In this document: in pieces, positions 37,776 to 46,589 of the stretch
How positions within the stretch are numbered: the first letter of the stretch is position 1
Layout of the letters: each line of letters opens with the position of its first letter
Assembly (NCBI GenBank): GCA_965602035.1
Contig: OZ271919.1
Coordinates: forward strand, 1,240,001-1,304,000
Origin: Natronospirillum sp965602035
GTDB lineage: Bacteria; Pseudomonadota; Gammaproteobacteria; Pseudomonadales; Natronospirillaceae
DNA length: 64,000 nucleotides
Direction of reading: 5' to 3'
Notes under the pieces: model-generated
The model's database searches: none
The model's input: only the letters and a program-made list of their open reading frames with translations
What the model was told of the DNA's origin: nothing
Translations under genes and position numbers: made by a program

Positions 37776-38811
37776 GCGCCTCCCGTGTGCGCTCCCGAAG
37801 ACAATCCAGTGCCTGAGCGAAAACCCTGGCATCCGCGCCCTTGCGGTGCGCGTTCTCACTCAGGTATCGGCGGTACTGCCGGGCTCCCGGCACCTGATGG
37901 AAGAGATTGAACAACGGTTTAATGACCCGGTTCAATGGCACCCCTGCCGCTGTTTGCTGCTCGATGTAAGGAATCATGCGCTTGGCTACCATCATCGCGA
38001 CCTCACGGTCGCTCCTACAAACGAGCCCGTCCGCAGGAGCTGCCGAAGGCTGCGATTCTGCGATCCGTTCATGCGCCGCCAATATCGAATCCACCTGCGC
38101 CAACAACAACGGGTTCTGGCTAACCTCGCGGCCCAGCATAACGCCATCAACGGTGTCCAGATGCCCGGCCCAGTCCCGGGCACCCAGCCCACCGTTCAGG
38201 ACGATTTCCAATTCCGGAAAATCCGCCTTCAGCCGCTTCACCCGGTCATAGTCCAGAGGTGGCACCGTCCGGTTTTCCTTTGGGCTCAGACCCTGAAGAT
38301 GCGCCTTACGCGCATGCACGATAAAGGTCCGGCAACCACTCTCGGCCACCGTGCCCACGAAATCCCTCAGGAACGCGTAGCTGTCATGATCATCAATGCC
38401 GATCCGGTGCTTTACTGTCACCGGTACATCTGTGACCTCACGCATTGCCCGGACGCCATCGCGCACCATGGCCGGATGGCCCATCAGAACAGCACCGATC
38501 AGGCCGTTCTGCACGCGGTCACTCGGGCAACCCACATTCAGGTTGATCTCGTCATAACCCCAGCGTGTGCCCAATTCAGCACTGTGAGCCAGTTCCCGCG
38601 GGTCATTGCCCCCCAGTTGCAGGGCAACCGGGTGTTCGTCATCATTATAATCAAGGAACCGGGCCGGGTTGGCGTGAATCAGCGCTCCCGTGGTGACCAT
38701 TTCGGTGTACAGTACGGCACGGCGAGACAGTAACCGCCAGAAATAACGACAGTGGCGGTCGGTCCAGTCCATCATGGGTGCTGTGCAGAATCGGTGATCC
38801 AGTTCAGGCAT
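37765..38811 (-). CDS. dusA: tRNA-dihydrouridine(20/20a) synthase
   Basis: A 348-residue FMN enzyme that reduces uridine 20/20a in tRNA. DusA signatures are APMMDWTDRHCRYF, YTEMVTTGALIH, LNVGCPSDRVQNG (with the catalytic Cys) and HARKAHLQGLSPKENR. About 20 extra residues near 250-270 arise from a REP-like sequence read in frame (see repeat at 38007-38058). They fall between the TIM barrel and the helical C-terminal domain, so the enzyme is probably still functional. It precedes the tus-like gene with an 11-bp overlap. Confidence 0.93.
   Translation of the reverse strand: MPELDHRFCTAPMMDWTDRHCRYFWRLLSRRAVLYTEMVTTGALIHANPARFLDYNDDEHPVALQLGGNDPRELAHSAELGTRWGYDEINLNVGCPSDRVQNGLIGAVLMGHPAMVRDGVRAMREVTDVPVTVKHRIGIDDHDSYAFLRDFVGTVAESGCRTFIVHARKAHLQGLSPKENRTVPPLDYDRVKRLKADFPELEIVLNGGLGARDWAGHLDTVDGVMLGREVSQNPLLLAQVDSILAAHERIAESQPSAAPADGLVCRSDREVAMMVAKRMIPYIEQQTAAGVPLNRVIKPLFNLFHQVPGARQYRRYLSENAHRKGADARVFAQALDCLRERTREAHVA
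38007..38058. repeat. REP-like element inside the dusA coding sequence
   Basis: A unit GTCGCTCCTAC (minus-facing) and a unit CAGGAGCTGCCGAAGGCTGC (plus-facing) enclose a short spacer. The second unit matches the REP unit at 33817-33841. The element is read through in frame by dusA. Confidence 0.65.
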
Positions 38812-38885
38812 AGTAGTCGCCGGTCAGAAACGCGGCTGTATTGTAAACGCCGGAAAATGGAAAGAACAATGTCGGAGACAAAACC

Positions 38886-39494
38886 ATGATCTACAGTCTC
38901 GTGATGCTCGCCCTGTTGAGCATACTGGCCGCTCTGGCTGGCCTCTGGGTATTGAGTCGGGCGCGCTGGTTTACCGGCTTTGTTTTCGGCAGCATCGGCC
39001 TCGGCGCTTTCCTGGTCACCGGTGCAGCAGTGGCGGCCGCCTTCCAGTTAACACAGTATGACGCCCTGAATAATGAAACCCTGGTCGGAACCGCCACGGT
39101 CACCGCAGAAGCAAACAGCGAGTTCAATGTGGTGCTCAACCACAACGGCTCGGTCGACCGGCTCAATGCCACCGGTGAAGCCTGGCGCGTCCGTATACGG
39201 CGAATCAACGTCCCCCGATTTCTGATCATCGGCGCCGACCGCCACTACATCCTCATTGAAGACGTCGATGCCCGCTTCAACCGACTTGCCGACGAAGAAT
39301 CCATCACGCGCGAAGCATCCCCACGCCCGCTGTTCCGCCGGATCGGTGTTCAGACTCTGCAATGGGCGTTTAACGGTGAGCTTCTGGCCACACAGCGAGT
39401 GCCGGTAGCCGATGGTGCCATCTATACGCTGAATCTGACCGGCGGCGACCTGCAACTGGAGCCGGTGAATGAGGAGGCGCAGTCGACGCTCTGA
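38886..39494 (+). CDS. Hypothetical membrane protein
   Basis: A 202-residue protein. Two hydrophobic helices occupy residues 1-24 and 32-55. The remainder is a polar, beta-rich domain (VTAEANSEFNVVLNHNGSVDRLNATGEAWRV region, and FRRIGVQTLQWAFNGE). I do not recognise a family. The gene lies alone on the plus strand between dusA and lptG and converges on lptG. Confidence 0.7.
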   Translation: MIYSLVMLALLSILAALAGLWVLSRARWFTGFVFGSIGLGAFLVTGAAVAAAFQLTQYDALNNETLVGTATVTAEANSEFNVVLNHNGSVDRLNATGEAWRVRIRRINVPRFLIIGADRHYILIEDVDARFNRLADEESITREASPRPLFRRIGVQTLQWAFNGELLATQRVPVADGAIYTLNLTGGDLQLEPVNEEAQSTL

Positions 39495-39501
39495 CGCGGG
39501 T

Positions 39502-40578
39502 TCAGATATTCCGCCTCAGCAGCAACATCCCTACCCCCAGTGCCAGCAATACGGGCACGAACGTCGCCCACATCGGACTCAGGCCAATGTAGAGACCAAC
39601 CGGCCCGAGAAACTGCTGTGCAATCTGCAGCACGAGTGCCAGGGCGACACCCAGTGAAATTCTGAGCCCGATGGATATGCTGCGAGTTGAGCCGAAGACG
39701 AAAGCAATGCCGATCAGGCTCAACGCCAGCGTCAGCACCGGTGCGCTGACCCGACTCCAGAACTCCAGGCCCACCACCGGGCTCAGTACCGCACGTTCCC
39801 GCAGGAACTCAACCTGCGCCCAGACTTCAGGCAGCGTCAGCACATCGAGCGGACTTGCCAGGTTGTAGATCAGCTCCGGGGTCAGCAAGGCGGGCAGCGC
39901 AACGGTGCCCAGTTGACTGCGCGTGAAACTGGCCGATTGCTCGTCCGTGCCCTCCCAGGTCACTTCCTCCACACCGAACAGCGTCCAGCCCTCAGGCGAC
40001 AGGTCGGCCTCAGTGGCAAACAATGTCCGGTCGATCCGGTTATCCGCTGCCCGTTCGATCACGAACACGTTGCGGGCTTCGGTGACACTCAGGAACTGGC
40101 CGACTCGCACAAGACGGTTGCCGCTCTGGTACCACTCCGCGAGGTCCAGGCTCTGGTCGCTGCCCATCTTGTCCGCCCGGTAGGTCTCCGCTTCCAGCTT
40201 CATGGCCGGCCCTGCCAGTTCCCCCATGGCGAACAGTACACCGGTAGCCACCACCGCCGGCGTCAGAATGGTCACCAACAGTCGCCACATCGGCATACCG
40301 GTCGCACGAATCGCCGTCAGCTCGCTGCTGGCCGCCAGGCCGCCAACACTGACCAGCGTGCCCACCATGACAATGAAGGCAAAAAAGTACCGGTAGATTT
40401 CGCTCGGCAGCTCCAGCAGTGTGAACCACATCACCGCGGCCGACGTGAAATCGTCTCCGCCCCGGCGCGCCAGTTCATCGGCAAAGCCCAGTACACCCAG
40501 CAGGCTGGCGAACACGAAAAAGACCATGAAAATGCTGATGAGTGTGCGTTTCAGCACGTAGCGGGAGATCACTCTCAT
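39502..40578 (-). CDS. lptG: LPS export ABC transporter permease LptG
   Basis: A 358-residue inner-membrane permease of the LptB2FG transporter, which extracts lipopolysaccharide for transport to the outer membrane. It starts MRVISRYVLKRTLISIF. Six helices are visible, with the ELTAIRATGMPMWRL coupling helix after the first three and a periplasmic jellyroll domain in the middle. ATG 40578 is chosen because it overlaps the lptF stop by 4 bp; the frame from 40689 is a longer upstream extension into lptF. Confidence 0.94.
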   Translation of the reverse strand: MRVISRYVLKRTLISIFMVFFVFASLLGVLGFADELARRGGDDFTSAAVMWFTLLELPSEIYRYFFAFIVMVGTLVSVGGLAASSELTAIRATGMPMWRLLVTILTPAVVATGVLFAMGELAGPAMKLEAETYRADKMGSDQSLDLAEWYQSGNRLVRVGQFLSVTEARNVFVIERAADNRIDRTLFATEADLSPEGWTLFGVEEVTWEGTDEQSASFTRSQLGTVALPALLTPELIYNLASPLDVLTLPEVWAQVEFLRERAVLSPVVGLEFWSRVSAPVLTLALSLIGIAFVFGSTRSISIGLRISLGVALALVLQIAQQFLGPVGLYIGLSPMWATFVPVLLALGVGMLLLRRNI

Positions 40579-41705
40579 GAGTTTGCCCCCTCGCGGCGCA
40601 AAGCGCGGCGCAGCCGCCAGCGGTTCAGCCACCCCTTCCAGTCCAGTTGCCACAGCAGCGCCAGCAGTATGGCCAGCAGGTGAACCCACCAGTAATTGGC
40701 CCAGAGCGGCAGGCCGTCCGCATTGCGCGCCGAGGCATTCACCGTTCGGGTGAAATAGTTATATAGCAGATAAAGTATAACGGCCGGCAGCACAGCCGCG
40801 TTCTTGCCGCTGCGCGGCGTATAGCGGGTTAATGCGACCGCCCAGAACGCGAAGACCAGCACAGTGAACGGATAAAGCAGACGTTGCTGGCCTTCAGTCA
40901 CGCTGCGTCGGCTGGAAGAGTTCAGCAGGTCCGACAGCGCTGCGCCATCCGTGCCCGCCGACCGCGACCCACCACCCACTTCAAGGCGCAGGTACAGTTC
41001 ACTGAACAGGGTTTTCTCCAGCTCTTCAGAGCCGTCGTCACGCAGCAGTTCACCCTGTTTCAGCAGCAGGTAGCGCACACCCTCCCGGCTTGTCACTTCC
41101 GCCCGGTCAGCACTGATCAGGCGCTGTTCCGCCTCCACCTCTGCATTGGTATCATCCTGAATGTTGCCGGTATAGGCTACGAACACATCCACCAATTCGC
41201 CTGTGGACGCGTCGCTGCTCTCGGCGTACAGCGTGCTCCCATCGGCACTGATCGGGGCAAACTCACCTGGCTGAATCAACTCGGCTGCCGGCCGCTGCGC
41301 CAATGTCGACTCAAGGTCCGCCGCCGCTCGCGCCGCCCAGGGCGTCACCACCAGACTCAGTACAAATACCAGGGCGGTGATCAGCGCGGCAACGCCCAGC
41401 ACCAGTGCCAGGATCCGGCTGTCGGAGTAGCCGACCGACTGCAGTACCACGCGCTCACTGGAAGCCGACAACTGCCCCAGAGCCAGCACGGAAGCGAGGA
41501 AAAAGGCACCCGGCATCAATTCTTTCAGCACGCCCGGTACCTGATACCCGATCAGCAGACCGACCGCTGACCCCGGTAGCGTGCCACTCAGGGCGCGCGT
41601 GAGCACCTCACCGAACGCTTCCGCCAGCAGCAGAATGGTCAGCAACGCACTGATCGCCAGAAACGGCACCAGAATCAGGCGCAACAGGTAGCGTTGGATG
41701 ATCAT
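40575..41705 (-). CDS. lptF: LPS export ABC transporter permease LptF
   Basis: A 376-residue permease partner of LptG. It starts MIIQRYLLRLILVPFLAISALL. The SSERVVLQSVGYSDSRIL coupling helix, the periplasmic jellyroll domain and three C-terminal helices (RLLYPFTVLVFAFWAVALTRYTP) are visible. The N-terminal extension back to 41840 is not LptF-like and is not used. Together with lptG it forms a two-gene operon; the ATPase lptB is elsewhere. Confidence 0.94.
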   Translation of the reverse strand: MIIQRYLLRLILVPFLAISALLTILLLAEAFGEVLTRALSGTLPGSAVGLLIGYQVPGVLKELMPGAFFLASVLALGQLSASSERVVLQSVGYSDSRILALVLGVAALITALVFVLSLVVTPWAARAAADLESTLAQRPAAELIQPGEFAPISADGSTLYAESSDASTGELVDVFVAYTGNIQDDTNAEVEAEQRLISADRAEVTSREGVRYLLLKQGELLRDDGSEELEKTLFSELYLRLEVGGGSRSAGTDGAALSDLLNSSSRRSVTEGQQRLLYPFTVLVFAFWAVALTRYTPRSGKNAAVLPAVILYLLYNYFTRTVNASARNADGLPLWANYWWVHLLAILLALLWQLDWKGWLNRWRLRRALRREGANS

Positions 41706-41846
41706 GCAATCAGCGGGCCTCAGAAAAAGACGACATAACTTGACCGAAGCACATTGCCTTAAAGCGGGCCGAACGGCAACCACACAACCGGCACCGCGCG
41801 ATGCCAGGGCATTGATAGAATTACAAAAACAGGCCGGCACTCAGTG

Positions 41847-41875
41847 TTGACAACCCCACAGGCCGCGGCTAGGAT
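41847..41875 (+). promoter_or_regulatory. tRNA-Asn promoter (sigma-70)
   Basis: -35 TTGACA (41847-41852), 17-bp spacer, -10 TAGGAT (41870-41875), and a GC-rich discriminator. It lies 10 bp upstream of the mature tRNA 5' end. Confidence 0.85.
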
Positions 41876-41885
41876 ACGCGCACTT

Positions 41886-41961
41886 TCCCCGATAGCTCAG
41901 TTGGTAGAGCAGTAGACTGTTAATCTATTGGTCGCTGGTTCGAGTCCAGCTCGGGGAGCCA
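41886..41961 (+). tRNA. tRNA-Asn (anticodon GTT)
   Basis: A 76-nt cloverleaf: acceptor TCCCCGA/TCGGGGA, D-arm AGCTCAGTTGGTAGAGC, anticodon loop CTGTTAA, T-arm GGTTCGAGTCC, discriminator G and an encoded CCA. Confidence 0.97.
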
Positions 41962-41968
41962 AACTCCG

Positions 41969-41994
41969 AAAACCCGCCCCCGGCGGGTTTTTTT
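41969..41994 (+). terminator. Intrinsic terminator after tRNA-Asn
   Basis: Stem AAACCCGCC/GGCGGGTTT with a 3-base loop, followed by a T tract. It lies 8 bp past the tRNA. Confidence 0.9.
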
Positions 41995-42013
41995 CGTTGC
42001 GAGGGACAAAAAT

Positions 42014-42409
42014 ATGCTCGTGGAAGCACCAATCTCACTGGGTGAACTCGTGGACAAGATCACCATCCTCGAGATCAAGCAGCAGAACATCGCGGACGAA
42101 GCCAAACTGAAGAACATCCGGCACGAGCTCGAGGTGCTGAACGAGCGGCTGAAAACCCAGCTCGATGTCGCCGGTACGGCCAAACTGTCGCCCCTGAAGG
42201 AGAAACTGAAAACCATCAATGAATCGCTCTGGGGCATTGAAGACGATATCCGCGACTGCGAGCGCAACCGGGATTTCGGAGAAGACTTCGTCCGCCTCGC
42301 CCGTTCCGTATATTTCACCAACGACGAACGCGCCGATGTGAAAAAGCAGATCAATGTCGCGTTCGGCTCTGAGCTGGTGGAAGAAAAATCCTACCAGAGC
42401 TACCAGTAA
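42014..42409 (+). CDS. DUF6165 family protein (LPS cluster)
   Basis: A 131-residue, mostly helical protein. The N-terminal VEAPISLGELVDKITILEIK and the C-terminal DERADVKKQINVAFGSELVEEKSY are typical of the DUF6165 family, often encoded with LPS core genes. No catalytic residue is identifiable. It is followed 10 bp later by the heptosyltransferase gene, so a role in LPS core assembly is plausible but unproved. Confidence 0.8.
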   Translation: MLVEAPISLGELVDKITILEIKQQNIADEAKLKNIRHELEVLNERLKTQLDVAGTAKLSPLKEKLKTINESLWGIEDDIRDCERNRDFGEDFVRLARSVYFTNDERADVKKQINVAFGSELVEEKSYQSYQ

Positions 42410-42419
42410 GGACGCACCT

Positions 42420-43445
42420 GTGAAGGTTCTGCTGGTGAAGATGTCCTCCATGGGAGACATCCTGCATACCTTCCCGGCACTGAGTGACCTTCAGCGTGCC
42501 CGCCCTGATATCCACCTGCACTGGGTAGTGGAAAAGCCGTTTGTCGAACTCGCCGGCTGGCACCCCGGTGCCGAACGAATCATTCCCATTGAACAGCGAC
42601 GCTGGCTGCGTCAGCGCAACCGCGCCAGTTGGCAGGCGTTCCGTCAGTGGCGCCGCGAGCTGCGCAAGACAGCCTATGATGCGGTCATCGACAGCCAGGC
42701 CCTGACCAAGAGCGCATTGATTGCCCGCCAGGCGCGCCGTTCCGGCCCTCTCCATGGTTTTCACCCGCGCGACATCCGCGAAAAGCCGGCCGGCTGGCTG
42801 GTCACAAACCGACATCGGGTTGACCCCGATCAGCACGCCATCAACCGGCAACGAGCCCTGTTTGCTGCGGCGTTTGGCTATACACATGAGGGCGCTCCCG
42901 ACTTCGGCATTCGCGATACCGTGCGGGCCATCGCCTCGCCGCCGGCCCAACCACGAGTCATGCTGATTCCGGGCACTACCTGGGCCAACAAGCACTGGCA
43001 TCTGCCACACTGGATCACGCTGGCGTCGGAACTGATCGCTCAGGGCGAGGCAGTCGAGATCGTCTGGGGCTCTCCGGGCGAGCAGGCCATGGCCCGGCAG
43101 ATCCGGGAACAATGCCCGGAAGTGGTGGTACCGGACGAGCGGCTCACCATTCCACAGGTAGCCGGCCGGCTGGCCCACGCGCGAGCCGCGGTGGGTATGG
43201 ACACCGGTTTTTCGCACATTGCCGGTGCCGTCGGCACGCCCACCATCGCTCTCTATGGCCCGACCGCGCCGGGCCACTACGGGTTGCTTGGCGCCCATAC
43301 AGGAAACGAGTCGCTTGCCCTCGACTGCCAGCCATGCCACCAACGCCAGTGCAAATGGTTGCCGAAAGGCAGCACCCAGGCCCCGCCCTGCATGCGGGAA
43401 CTGACCCCGGAGCGTATACTGGCCCAACTGAACCGTCTGCTCTGA
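42420..43445 (+). CDS. waaC: Lipopolysaccharide heptosyltransferase I
   Basis: A 341-residue GT-B glycosyltransferase (GT9) that adds the first heptose to Kdo2-lipid A. The N-terminal VKVLLVKMSSMGDILHTFPAL with the catalytic Asp, IPGTTWANKHWH (ADP-heptose region) and the DTGFSHIAGAVGTPTIALYG donor-phosphate loop are diagnostic of WaaC. The start is a GTG at 42420, giving the usual VKVLLVK start; the longer frame from 42354 would overlap the DUF6165 gene. Confidence 0.9.
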   Translation: MKVLLVKMSSMGDILHTFPALSDLQRARPDIHLHWVVEKPFVELAGWHPGAERIIPIEQRRWLRQRNRASWQAFRQWRRELRKTAYDAVIDSQALTKSALIARQARRSGPLHGFHPRDIREKPAGWLVTNRHRVDPDQHAINRQRALFAAAFGYTHEGAPDFGIRDTVRAIASPPAQPRVMLIPGTTWANKHWHLPHWITLASELIAQGEAVEIVWGSPGEQAMARQIREQCPEVVVPDERLTIPQVAGRLAHARAAVGMDTGFSHIAGAVGTPTIALYGPTAPGHYGLLGAHTGNESLALDCQPCHQRQCKWLPKGSTQAPPCMRELTPERILAQLNRLL

Positions 43446-43524
43446 CGTGGGCGGCGTCAGCCTTGGACGCACTCGCCGGAAACCGGTATCATCCGCGGCC
43501 TGACCGTTCAACCCAGTGGACCTG

Positions 43525-44250
43525 ATGAGCAGCCGTTCCCGTCGCTTCAAATCCATGCCTGATTTCTTTCAGCGCTGGCGTGCGTTCCTGGCGCAGCGCA
43601 TGAACCAGCCGTGGGCGCGAGCACTGGCCTGGGTGGATCTCATGATCATGGACCACGGCTTCCTGCGGCCCTATTTCAACCGGCCGGAGCCCATTGCACC
43701 GGGCGTCTGGCGCTCCAACCAGCCGACGCCCGGTACACTCCGCAAGCTGGCTCGTGACCCCGGCCTGAAAACCGTGCTGAACCTGCGTGGCGAGAGCGTC
43801 AGCGGGTACCATCAGCTCGAAAAAATCACCTGCCATCGCCTTGGCCTGAAGCTGATTACGGTCAAGTTGTCCTCACGTCGGGCACCGAGTGTGCGACGGT
43901 TACATGAGCTGCGCGCCATCTTTCTGGAAGCGGACCGCCCGCTGTTGCTGCACTGCAAGTCCGGCGCTGATCGAGCCGGCCTCGTCTCAGCGCTCTACTT
44001 GCTGATGACCGGCCAGGGCACGCCGGCCGAGGCCCGTGAGCAGTTGTCTTTCCGGTATCTCCACATAAAAAGTGCCAAAACCGGTATTCTCGACCATGTG
44101 CTGGCAGCCTATGCCAGCGCGCACGAGGCATCGGGAATCGCGTTCATGGACTGGGTGGACGAAGCGTACGACCCGGAACAGCTGACGAAAGAATTCAAAC
44201 CGCGCGGCTGGGCCAACCTGCTGGTCGACGGCCTCTTGCGGCGCGAGTGA
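43525..44250 (+). CDS. Dual-specificity/tyrosine phosphatase-like protein of the LPS cluster
   Basis: A 241-residue protein. The cysteine-phosphatase loop HCKSGADRAG (CX5R) is at about residue 150, and a general-acid region precedes it. The N-terminal VWRSNQPTP and TVLNLRGES segments match bacterial phosphatases of the DSP/PTP superfamily found in LPS operons. The target could be a protein or an LPS phosphate. The stop codon overlaps the exporter gene's GTG start. GTG 43516 is an alternative start. Confidence 0.8.
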   Translation: MSSRSRRFKSMPDFFQRWRAFLAQRMNQPWARALAWVDLMIMDHGFLRPYFNRPEPIAPGVWRSNQPTPGTLRKLARDPGLKTVLNLRGESVSGYHQLEKITCHRLGLKLITVKLSSRRAPSVRRLHELRAIFLEADRPLLLHCKSGADRAGLVSALYLLMTGQGTPAEAREQLSFRYLHIKSAKTGILDHVLAAYASAHEASGIAFMDWVDEAYDPEQLTKEFKPRGWANLLVDGLLRRE

Positions 44251-46025
44251 ATCGGACTATGCGACCCACCTACGATCTGGACAAGCACCAGCACACTCGC
44301 CGACGCGACCTGTTGAAACGCGTCTGGCGCGAATACATCGTTCGTCACTGGCCGATACTGTCGGTTGCCGGTGTTCTGATGGTGATTGAAGGCAGCGCCC
44401 TCGGGCTGATCAGCTACATGGTGCAACCCATGTTCGACGATGTCTTTGTCGCCGGGAATGCCGGCGCCATCGCCGGTGTCGCCGGCATCATCTTCGCCAT
44501 CTTCACGGCTCGCGCGCTGGGGAGCTTCGGTCAACGGTCTCTGGTGATCATGGTCGGCCTGCGTGTTATCACCAACATGCAGAAAGACTTGTTGTCGCAT
44601 ATGGTCCGGCTGGACAGCGCATTTTTCAGCCAGCAGAGTCCGGGCGCGTTGATCGAACGCGTGCGCGGCGACACTCAGGCACTGAAAGGTTTCGCCAGCA
44701 ATGCCCTCATGACCCTGGGCCGCGACACGGTTACCCTGATCGCTCTGCTTGCGGTGGCATTCTCCGTCGACTGGCGCTGGACGCTGGTGGCCTTTCTCGG
44801 CGTACCCGCCCTGGTGGTGCCGATCGTTCTGCTGCAGCGCTCCATACTGCGCACAACCCGGCGGGCACGGCATACCTCGGGAGAGATGTCCACGCGGCTG
44901 GATGAGATCTTTCACGGTATCAACGCGATCAAGCTGAACAATCTCGAGCGCCATGAAGACGAACGGTTCAAAAAGGAAACCAACCGCTTCATGCGCTCAC
45001 AGATGCGCTCGGAAGTGGGCAAGGCCGGCCTGCCCGCCATGATCGATTTCATTGCCGGCTTCGGTTTTGTGGCGGTGGTCGTCTACGGCGGGCAAGAGAT
45101 CATCGCCGGTGAAAAAACCGTGGGCCAGTTCATGAGCTTCTTCACCGCCATGGCGCTCATGTTTGACCCGCTGCGGCGGCTGAGCAATGTCAGCGGCGCC
45201 ATTCAGGCAGCGTTGGCCAGTCTCGAGCGCCTGTACGGCGTGTTCGACGCGCGCCCCACCATTGTTGACCGTGAGCCGGTGACACCGCTGCTGCCGGAGC
45301 ACAGTAACGGGGATATCGAATTCCGTCAGGTCCAGTTCGCCTATGGCGAAACGGCCGTCATCCGCGGGCTCACGTTCCGGGCGCCGGCTGGAAAAATGAC
45401 GGCGCTGGTCGGCGCTTCGGGTGCCGGCAAGACCACGGTATTCAACCTGCTTACGCGCCTGGTGGAACCGCAGAGCGGAGAAATCTGCCTCGGCGGGGCC
45501 AATATCAATGCGTTTGCCCTGCGCGACCTGCGGCGCCAGTTCGCCGTGGTCAGCCAGGATTCCGCCCTGTTTGACGAGAGCATTGCCACCAACATCGGCT
45601 TCGGCCGGCTGGATGCCAGCCCGGACGATGTGCAGCAGGCGGCTCAGGACGGCCTGGTCACCCAGTTTACCCGCAAGCTTACCGAAGGGCTCGACACCCT
45701 CGCCGGTCCACGTGGGTCGAATCTGTCGGGCGGGCAACGCCAGCGCGTGGTGATCGCCCGGGCGCTGCTCCGCGATGCGCCGGTACTCCTGCTCGATGAA
45801 GCCACCTCGGCGCTCGATACCCAGACCGAACAACTGATTCAGGAAACTCTGGACACGGTGGCGCGCGACAAGACCACCCTCGTCATCGCGCACCGCTTGT
45901 CCACCGTAATGCACGCCGATAACATCCTGGTGATGGATCACGGCGAACTGGTCGAACAGGGCACCCATTCCGAGCTGATGGCCCTGAACGGCACATACGC
46001 CCAGTTGTATCAGACACTCGATTAA
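44247..46025 (+). CDS. MsbA-like ABC transporter (lipid/LPS flippase type)
   Basis: A 592-residue half-transporter. Six transmembrane helices (residues 30-310) are fused to an ATPase domain. The ATPase has Walker A GASGAGKTT, Q-loop VVSQDSALFDESIATNIGFG, signature LSGGQRQRV, Walker B LLLDEATSALD and the H-loop IAHRLS. It resembles MsbA, but the gene's position after a phosphatase in an LPS cluster could mean a dedicated glycolipid exporter. The GTG at 44247 overlaps the previous stop (GTGA). ATG 44259 is an alternative start. Confidence 0.85.
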   Translation: MNRTMRPTYDLDKHQHTRRRDLLKRVWREYIVRHWPILSVAGVLMVIEGSALGLISYMVQPMFDDVFVAGNAGAIAGVAGIIFAIFTARALGSFGQRSLVIMVGLRVITNMQKDLLSHMVRLDSAFFSQQSPGALIERVRGDTQALKGFASNALMTLGRDTVTLIALLAVAFSVDWRWTLVAFLGVPALVVPIVLLQRSILRTTRRARHTSGEMSTRLDEIFHGINAIKLNNLERHEDERFKKETNRFMRSQMRSEVGKAGLPAMIDFIAGFGFVAVVVYGGQEIIAGEKTVGQFMSFFTAMALMFDPLRRLSNVSGAIQAALASLERLYGVFDARPTIVDREPVTPLLPEHSNGDIEFRQVQFAYGETAVIRGLTFRAPAGKMTALVGASGAGKTTVFNLLTRLVEPQSGEICLGGANINAFALRDLRRQFAVVSQDSALFDESIATNIGFGRLDASPDDVQQAAQDGLVTQFTRKLTEGLDTLAGPRGSNLSGGQRQRVVIARALLRDAPVLLLDEATSALDTQTEQLIQETLDTVARDKTTLVIAHRLSTVMHADNILVMDHGELVEQGTHSELMALNGTYAQLYQTLD

Positions 46026-46034
46026 GAGGCAGCT

Positions 46035-46481
46035 ATGGTCGAATCGGCCGACATCCGGCGGTTTCGTGTGCAGGTCATCGACCACTACAGGGTGGATGAA
46101 AAACCGGAACTGTCCGATTTCGCCGGTGCCCTGGGCAGCATGACACCGTATACCGTCTACCCCGGCGGCATGCGGGTCAGGCTACCTGAAGTGGTGAAAC
46201 TGAAACCGGAAACCGTGGTAGACCTCGGTGGCCAGCAACGCATGGTGGTGCCCGCTGAGCTCAACGGTTACCCGGTCGTTATTACCCACCAGTACCCGGT
46301 AAAACCGCCCCTACTGCAGAAACTCATGATCTTCGGTGAACAGGACCTGATCACCCGGCTGGACCTCAGGCTCGGCGCCTCGGCGCGCCTCAGCATCAAC
46401 CGCGTTCACTTCGCCTACGCCCACGTCTGGGACTGGGCGCGCTCGATTCACACCCTGCTCGATTCCGGCATTGATCGGTAG
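46035..46481 (+). CDS. Hypothetical protein downstream of the MsbA-like gene
   Basis: A 148-residue soluble protein with no signal or membrane segment. Landmarks are GGMRVRLPEVVKLKPETV and FGEQDLITRLDLRLGASARLSINRVHFAYAHVWDWARS, the latter looking amphipathic and conserved-type. I do not recognise the family. It is 9 bp after the transporter gene on the same strand, so it is probably in the same LPS operon. Confidence 0.65.
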   Translation: MVESADIRRFRVQVIDHYRVDEKPELSDFAGALGSMTPYTVYPGGMRVRLPEVVKLKPETVVDLGGQQRMVVPAELNGYPVVITHQYPVKPPLLQKLMIFGEQDLITRLDLRLGASARLSINRVHFAYAHVWDWARSIHTLLDSGIDR

Positions 46482-46496
46482 TTGGCGCCGGCAAGT

Positions 46497-46570
46497 GCGC
46501 GGCCAAGGCCGCTACGGCCTACATTACCGAGCCACGGGTCTCTTGTAGGCCGAAGCTGCCTTGGCAGCGC
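46497..46570. repeat. Inverted pair of REP-like units
   Basis: Units at 46497-46522 (minus orientation) and 46545-46570 (plus orientation) each read GTAGGCCG(N)AGC(N)GCCTTGGC with a GCGC end on their own strand. They belong with the unit in the rRNA spacer at 8087-8112. They sit in the gap between two convergent genes, where they may also act as a bidirectional terminator. Confidence 0.65.
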
Positions 46571-46589
46571 TCCAGTCTCGGCCGGCACT

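Noticed and set aside
38461..38520. Apparent loss of a conserved cysteine in DusA (GAVLM instead of the GACLM seen in E. coli)
   Set aside because: The catalytic cysteine of Dus enzymes is the one in the GCP motif (LNVGCPSDRV here), which is intact. The second cysteine is not essential, so this is normal variation.
38835..38860. TATTGTAAAC stretch resembling part of a Ter site near the tus-like gene
   Set aside because: Only a few of the conserved Ter bases match, and the site lies in the short dusA upstream region. It is too weak to annotate without genome-wide comparison.
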